Assembly (NCBI RefSeq): GCF_011059105.1
Contig: NZ_JAALLS010000003.1
Coordinates: 164,649-228,648, forward strand
Source: Fodinibius halophilus
GTDB lineage: Bacteria; Bacteroidota; Rhodothermia; Balneolales; Balneolaceae
Direction: 5' to 3'
Length of the DNA stretch: 64,000 bases
Shown: positions 61,443 through 64,000 of the stretch, one piece after another
Numbering within the stretch: position 1 is the stretch's first letter
How the letters are laid out: every line of letters begins with the position of its first letter
The notes under the pieces: generated by a model
Seen by the model: the letters and a program-made list of their open reading frames with translations, nothing else
What the model was told of the DNA's origin: nothing
The model's database searches: none
Program-made: the position numbers and the translations under genes

Positions 61443-62696
61443 ATGAATAAAGAGCTGAATCAACTTCCGCACCCGAGTTCTCTCGTTATCGAAGTAGGTA
61501 AACAATATCTGAGCCTGCATCCCTGTATTGCATTGGCTAAACACGCAATGGATTCAGCTGCTTGCAAAATCAATATCATTGACTCTTATTATCAACATGC
61601 CGTAGCGTGCACGGTAGATGAAACTGCTTATAAAGACAACCTCTGCTTCGATACAATCAGGCAAAACGGGATATACGAGGTAGAAAACCTAAGTAATAAT
61701 AGCCGTTATAAGGATCATTCATATGTGAAGGACCCTCCACATTTCGAATATTACTGCGGAACCAAGCTAACCACTTCTGACGGTGCGGATATCGGTTCAA
61801 TCTGTGTGCTGGATCCCGATGAAAAACGGGCAACAGACGAACAGAAGGAACAACTCAGACAGCTTGCCCTTTTGGTTATGAATACCATTGAATCTGAATA
61901 CAGGTACAACAACGCTATTAATAAATTAGATTCTTGGGATGACAGCTTCCATAAACTCAATCACGATGTGCGCACTCCTATAACCGGAATTGTAGGCCTT
62001 GCCGACCTTTTAAATCAAGAAAAGGAATCCTTTAAGGAACCTATTCAAGAGCTCACATTGATCAAAGAATCGGCTGAAACGATCCTCGAAATAATTGATG
62101 ATGTCCTGGAAAACCTAAACACCAACAGCAACGGGCAAGAAGAGAGAGAGAAAAATTGCTTCACCAACATTATTAAACAGTTACAGCGTCTATATATCCC
62201 ACCGGCGAAAGTAAAGGGACTCACCTTTACCTTTACTAACAAGGTGGATACCAGCCTTAAGATATCCCATTCTTTTTCTATTAAATTGATGCGTGCTACC
62301 AGTAACCTTGTATCGAATGCTATTAAGTTTACTCCGGAGAACGGAACTGTTGCTGTTACAATAACCCAAGAAACCGATATGAACAACAGTAACCTTAACA
62401 TCACTGTTACCGATAGTGGGTGCAATATGACGACTGAGCAGGTCGATGCTTTTAACAATGATAGACCTGTTCCAAGATCGGCCGGAACCAATGGCGAGCG
62501 GAGCTTTGGTGTAGGTCTTAAATATGTCAAACAGATGACCACCCAAGCAGGTGGAACCACCTCGGTAACGGTCGACCGGGAAAAAGGGACACAGTTTTCA
62601 ATTTCGTTGCCCGTACCGGTTGATGAAACTGATAAAACGATATCAACTTTTCCCAAAACCATTATTACACCGGTGAAAAATGGGATGACACAATAG
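61443..62696 (+). CDS. GAF-domain sensor histidine kinase
   Basis: A 417-residue soluble kinase from the ATG at 61443; the frame is open further to a TTG. An N-terminal GAF domain (about 15-155, FEYYCGTKLTTSDGADIGSICVLD in two pieces) is followed by a HisKA domain with the H-box LNHDVRTPITGIVGLADLL near residue 180 and a HATPase domain with the N-box NLVSNAIKFTPENG, G1 TVTDSGCNMT and G2 GVGLKYV. The G1 box lacks its second Gly (D-x-G-x-N instead of D-x-G-x-G). No response regulator is encoded nearby, so it is an orphan kinase. The signal is unknown. Confidence 0.88.
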   Translation: MNKELNQLPHPSSLVIEVGKQYLSLHPCIALAKHAMDSAACKINIIDSYYQHAVACTVDETAYKDNLCFDTIRQNGIYEVENLSNNSRYKDHSYVKDPPHFEYYCGTKLTTSDGADIGSICVLDPDEKRATDEQKEQLRQLALLVMNTIESEYRYNNAINKLDSWDDSFHKLNHDVRTPITGIVGLADLLNQEKESFKEPIQELTLIKESAETILEIIDDVLENLNTNSNGQEEREKNCFTNIIKQLQRLYIPPAKVKGLTFTFTNKVDTSLKISHSFSIKLMRATSNLVSNAIKFTPENGTVAVTITQETDMNNSNLNITVTDSGCNMTTEQVDAFNNDRPVPRSAGTNGERSFGVGLKYVKQMTTQAGGTTSVTVDREKGTQFSISLPVPVDETDKTISTFPKTIITPVKNGMTQ

Positions 62697-62917
62697 GGTT
62701 AAAATGGATTACTGCTGCACAATAGCTCCCGACTGTATCAACTGAACGCTGTACGAGTCGTGGTTACAGATTAAGTCCGGCGTCAGCCCGGAAAATTGGG
62801 GAGGTTATAGCAACATTCTGGCAAATCCCCCTAACCCCCTTTGGAGAGGCTGTGAGAAAATATCGTTTCAACAGGGATTTCATCAATGAGCAAAATCTAT
62901 CGTTATCTGCGTTCGCT

Positions 62918-64000
62918 TTAGGCGGTTGTTGCTGTTCTCCTCGGATTCCAACTGGCAACCTCTTCGATACCTTCTCCGATGGGCCCCAGGCTTGCATATC
63001 GTTTCATATTATAGGCGGCAGCATACAGGTTAATTTCGGTTTGTACCTTCCTGAGGCCTCGCAACTTCAGCGGAATCTTCCCCATCCAGTGTTTTAAGGT
63101 GCCAAAGACATGCTCGACAATGCTCTTTCGCTCTTTAATGCGCGCCTGCCCGTACCGACTGCCTATTTGCCGGGCATAGCCAGCCCGCCACCGGGCCCCA
63201 TGGAACACGGTCAGATTGCGCACCCCATCGGCCGCGCTGGTGCACTCCGATTGCATCGGACATTCCCGGCAACTCGTCCCGCGGTAGGTATCCACGTAGG
63301 CGTCTTTGCTTTTGCGATAGCGCCCTTTGCTTTTAGCCTCCAGCCAGCGGCCGGCCGAGCAGCGGTAGCGATCCTCCTCGGGGTGGTAGGTAAACTGGAC
63401 CGAGCGGTTCGTTACGGGCGCATCATTTTCGGGGATGTAGCAACGCGTGGAGGTTTCGGTTTGAATCAGTTTTACGTCGCCTAAGTCGGCGTAACCGGTG
63501 TCAGCCAACAACTCATCCGGGACGTGGCCCAATTGGCCCCGGATGGCCTTGTGCATGGGAATAAGCTGCTCGAAATCCGTCGGATCGTTGGTCATCCGGG
63601 CGGCGACAATCATCTTGTATTTGTTGTCTACGGCCGCTTGCAGGTTATAGGATGGCTGCTTTCCGCTACGGGGGGCACGCATCAAGCGAGCCCCGGGATC
63701 GGACAGTGACAGGCGCTTGGCCTTGCTTGCCTTCAGGCGCGCTTTGGCGGCTTCCAGGGTTTCGATCTGCTCATGTAACCCGGCGATCTTTTCCATGATT
63801 TCCGGTTCTCCCATTGCCTCGGACTGCCCCTCTAACAGCTGCCGGGCATCCTCAAGGGCGTCATTACGATCCAGTTTGTCCATCCACTCCCGTAATTGCT
63901 CCCGCCGGCGATCTAGTCGTTTATCCAGGGATTCCTCATCCGGGGTATCCCAGCCCGTATATGCTTTAAGCTTCGTCCCATCGATCGCTACGCGCTGGCC
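62918..64000 (-). mobile_element. IS1182-family transposase (N-terminus cut by window edge)
   Basis: The minus-strand frame is open from the stop at 62918 to the window edge, 360 residues. Near the edge VAIDGTKLKAYTGW has the first DDE Asp, LLADTGYADLGDVK the second, and SIVEHVFGTLKHWMG the Glu. A Cys cluster (CRECPMQSEC) lies between the second Asp and the Glu, as in IS1182 transposases. The IS left end should lie between the kinase gene and 62917; TGTGAGAAAATATCG at 62849-62863 is a possible end but not proven. It is relatively GC-rich compared with adjacent accessory sequence. Confidence 0.85.

Noticed and set aside
56663..62917. Complete genomic island bounded by att repeats of tRNA-Arg
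   Set aside because: No second copy of the tRNA 3' end and no integrase gene was seen between the tRNA and the window edge, so island limits cannot be set.
1..64000. CRISPR arrays and cas genes
   Set aside because: No regularly spaced direct repeats with unique spacers and no Cas-like proteins were found; the only repeats are the inverted repeats at 8.7-9.1 kb and the A/B families.

Overview
The window looks like a chromosomal segment of a Balneolota/Rhodothermota-type bacterium, i.e. a Bacteroidota relative such as a Fodinibius- or Balneola-like organism. This is inference from gene content, not from a database match. The clues are a DUF4270-like lipoprotein beside a short GT5 glycogen-synthase domain, six-bladed beta-propeller lipoproteins, stand-alone purS and purQ, weak or absent Shine-Dalgarno sites, and moderate GC. 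No rRNA, CRISPR array or prophage is visible; there is one tRNA.

Layout: 0-8 kb holds a NUDIX hydrolase divergent from AMP nucleosidase, then three tandem DUF2975 membrane proteins with one small YozG-like HTH regulator and an ABC-2 exporter pair, then (minus strand) a membrane-sensor chemotaxis transducer and a SCO-like thiol protein. 8-11 kb is radC, an S23/Avd-like four-helix-bundle gene bracketed by inverted repeats, and argS. 11-15.3 kb is an accessory locus: a secreted peptide with mirror-symmetric cysteine spacing, a beta-propeller lipoprotein, an ABC transporter, small membrane proteins, and a divergent lipoprotein with a cysteine-rich tail.

15.5-31 kb is mostly core metabolism: a frameshifted serA flanked by an intact methyltransferase and a decayed copy of that methyltransferase's C-terminus, SAM hydrolase, dnaN, miaA, purS-clpS-purQ, lptB, rhodanese, cutC, rho, then TPR, outer-membrane and DUF4270-like envelope proteins, the GT5 domain, phosphosulfolactate synthase and glgB. 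33.5-41.5 kb is an envelope/peptidoglycan cluster: LPP20-type proteins, an MltC-like lytic transglycosylase, COG3014, LpoB and a periplasmic transglutaminase-like protein. 41.5-50 kb has a sodium:solute symporter with a 32-residue companion ORF, a candidate plus-strand sRNA, glutamate dehydrogenase, a 2H phosphoesterase, dinB, queA and nitroreductase.

50.2-51.7 kb is a gene-free island built from two repeat families arranged A-B-B-A in direct orientation. 51.7-56.5 kb carries a second propeller lipoprotein, a dienelactone-hydrolase lipoprotein, a PQQ-type sugar dehydrogenase and a membrane protein. From tRNA-Arg(UCG) at 56.66 kb to the right edge the content is accessory: an Xre-ImmA/IrrE plus DUF4411 (PIN-like) pair, a small Cys/His protein, a cupin, a LysR remnant, a fatty-acid desaturase, a GAF histidine kinase and an IS1182-family transposase running off the edge.

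The best candidates for undescribed biology are the symmetric-cysteine peptide/propeller/ABC locus (11.0-14.2 kb), the inverted-repeat-bounded four-helix-bundle gene (8.7-9.15 kb), and a 33-bp element with conserved ends and a variable centre found upstream of both radC and the small Cys/His gene 50 kb away.
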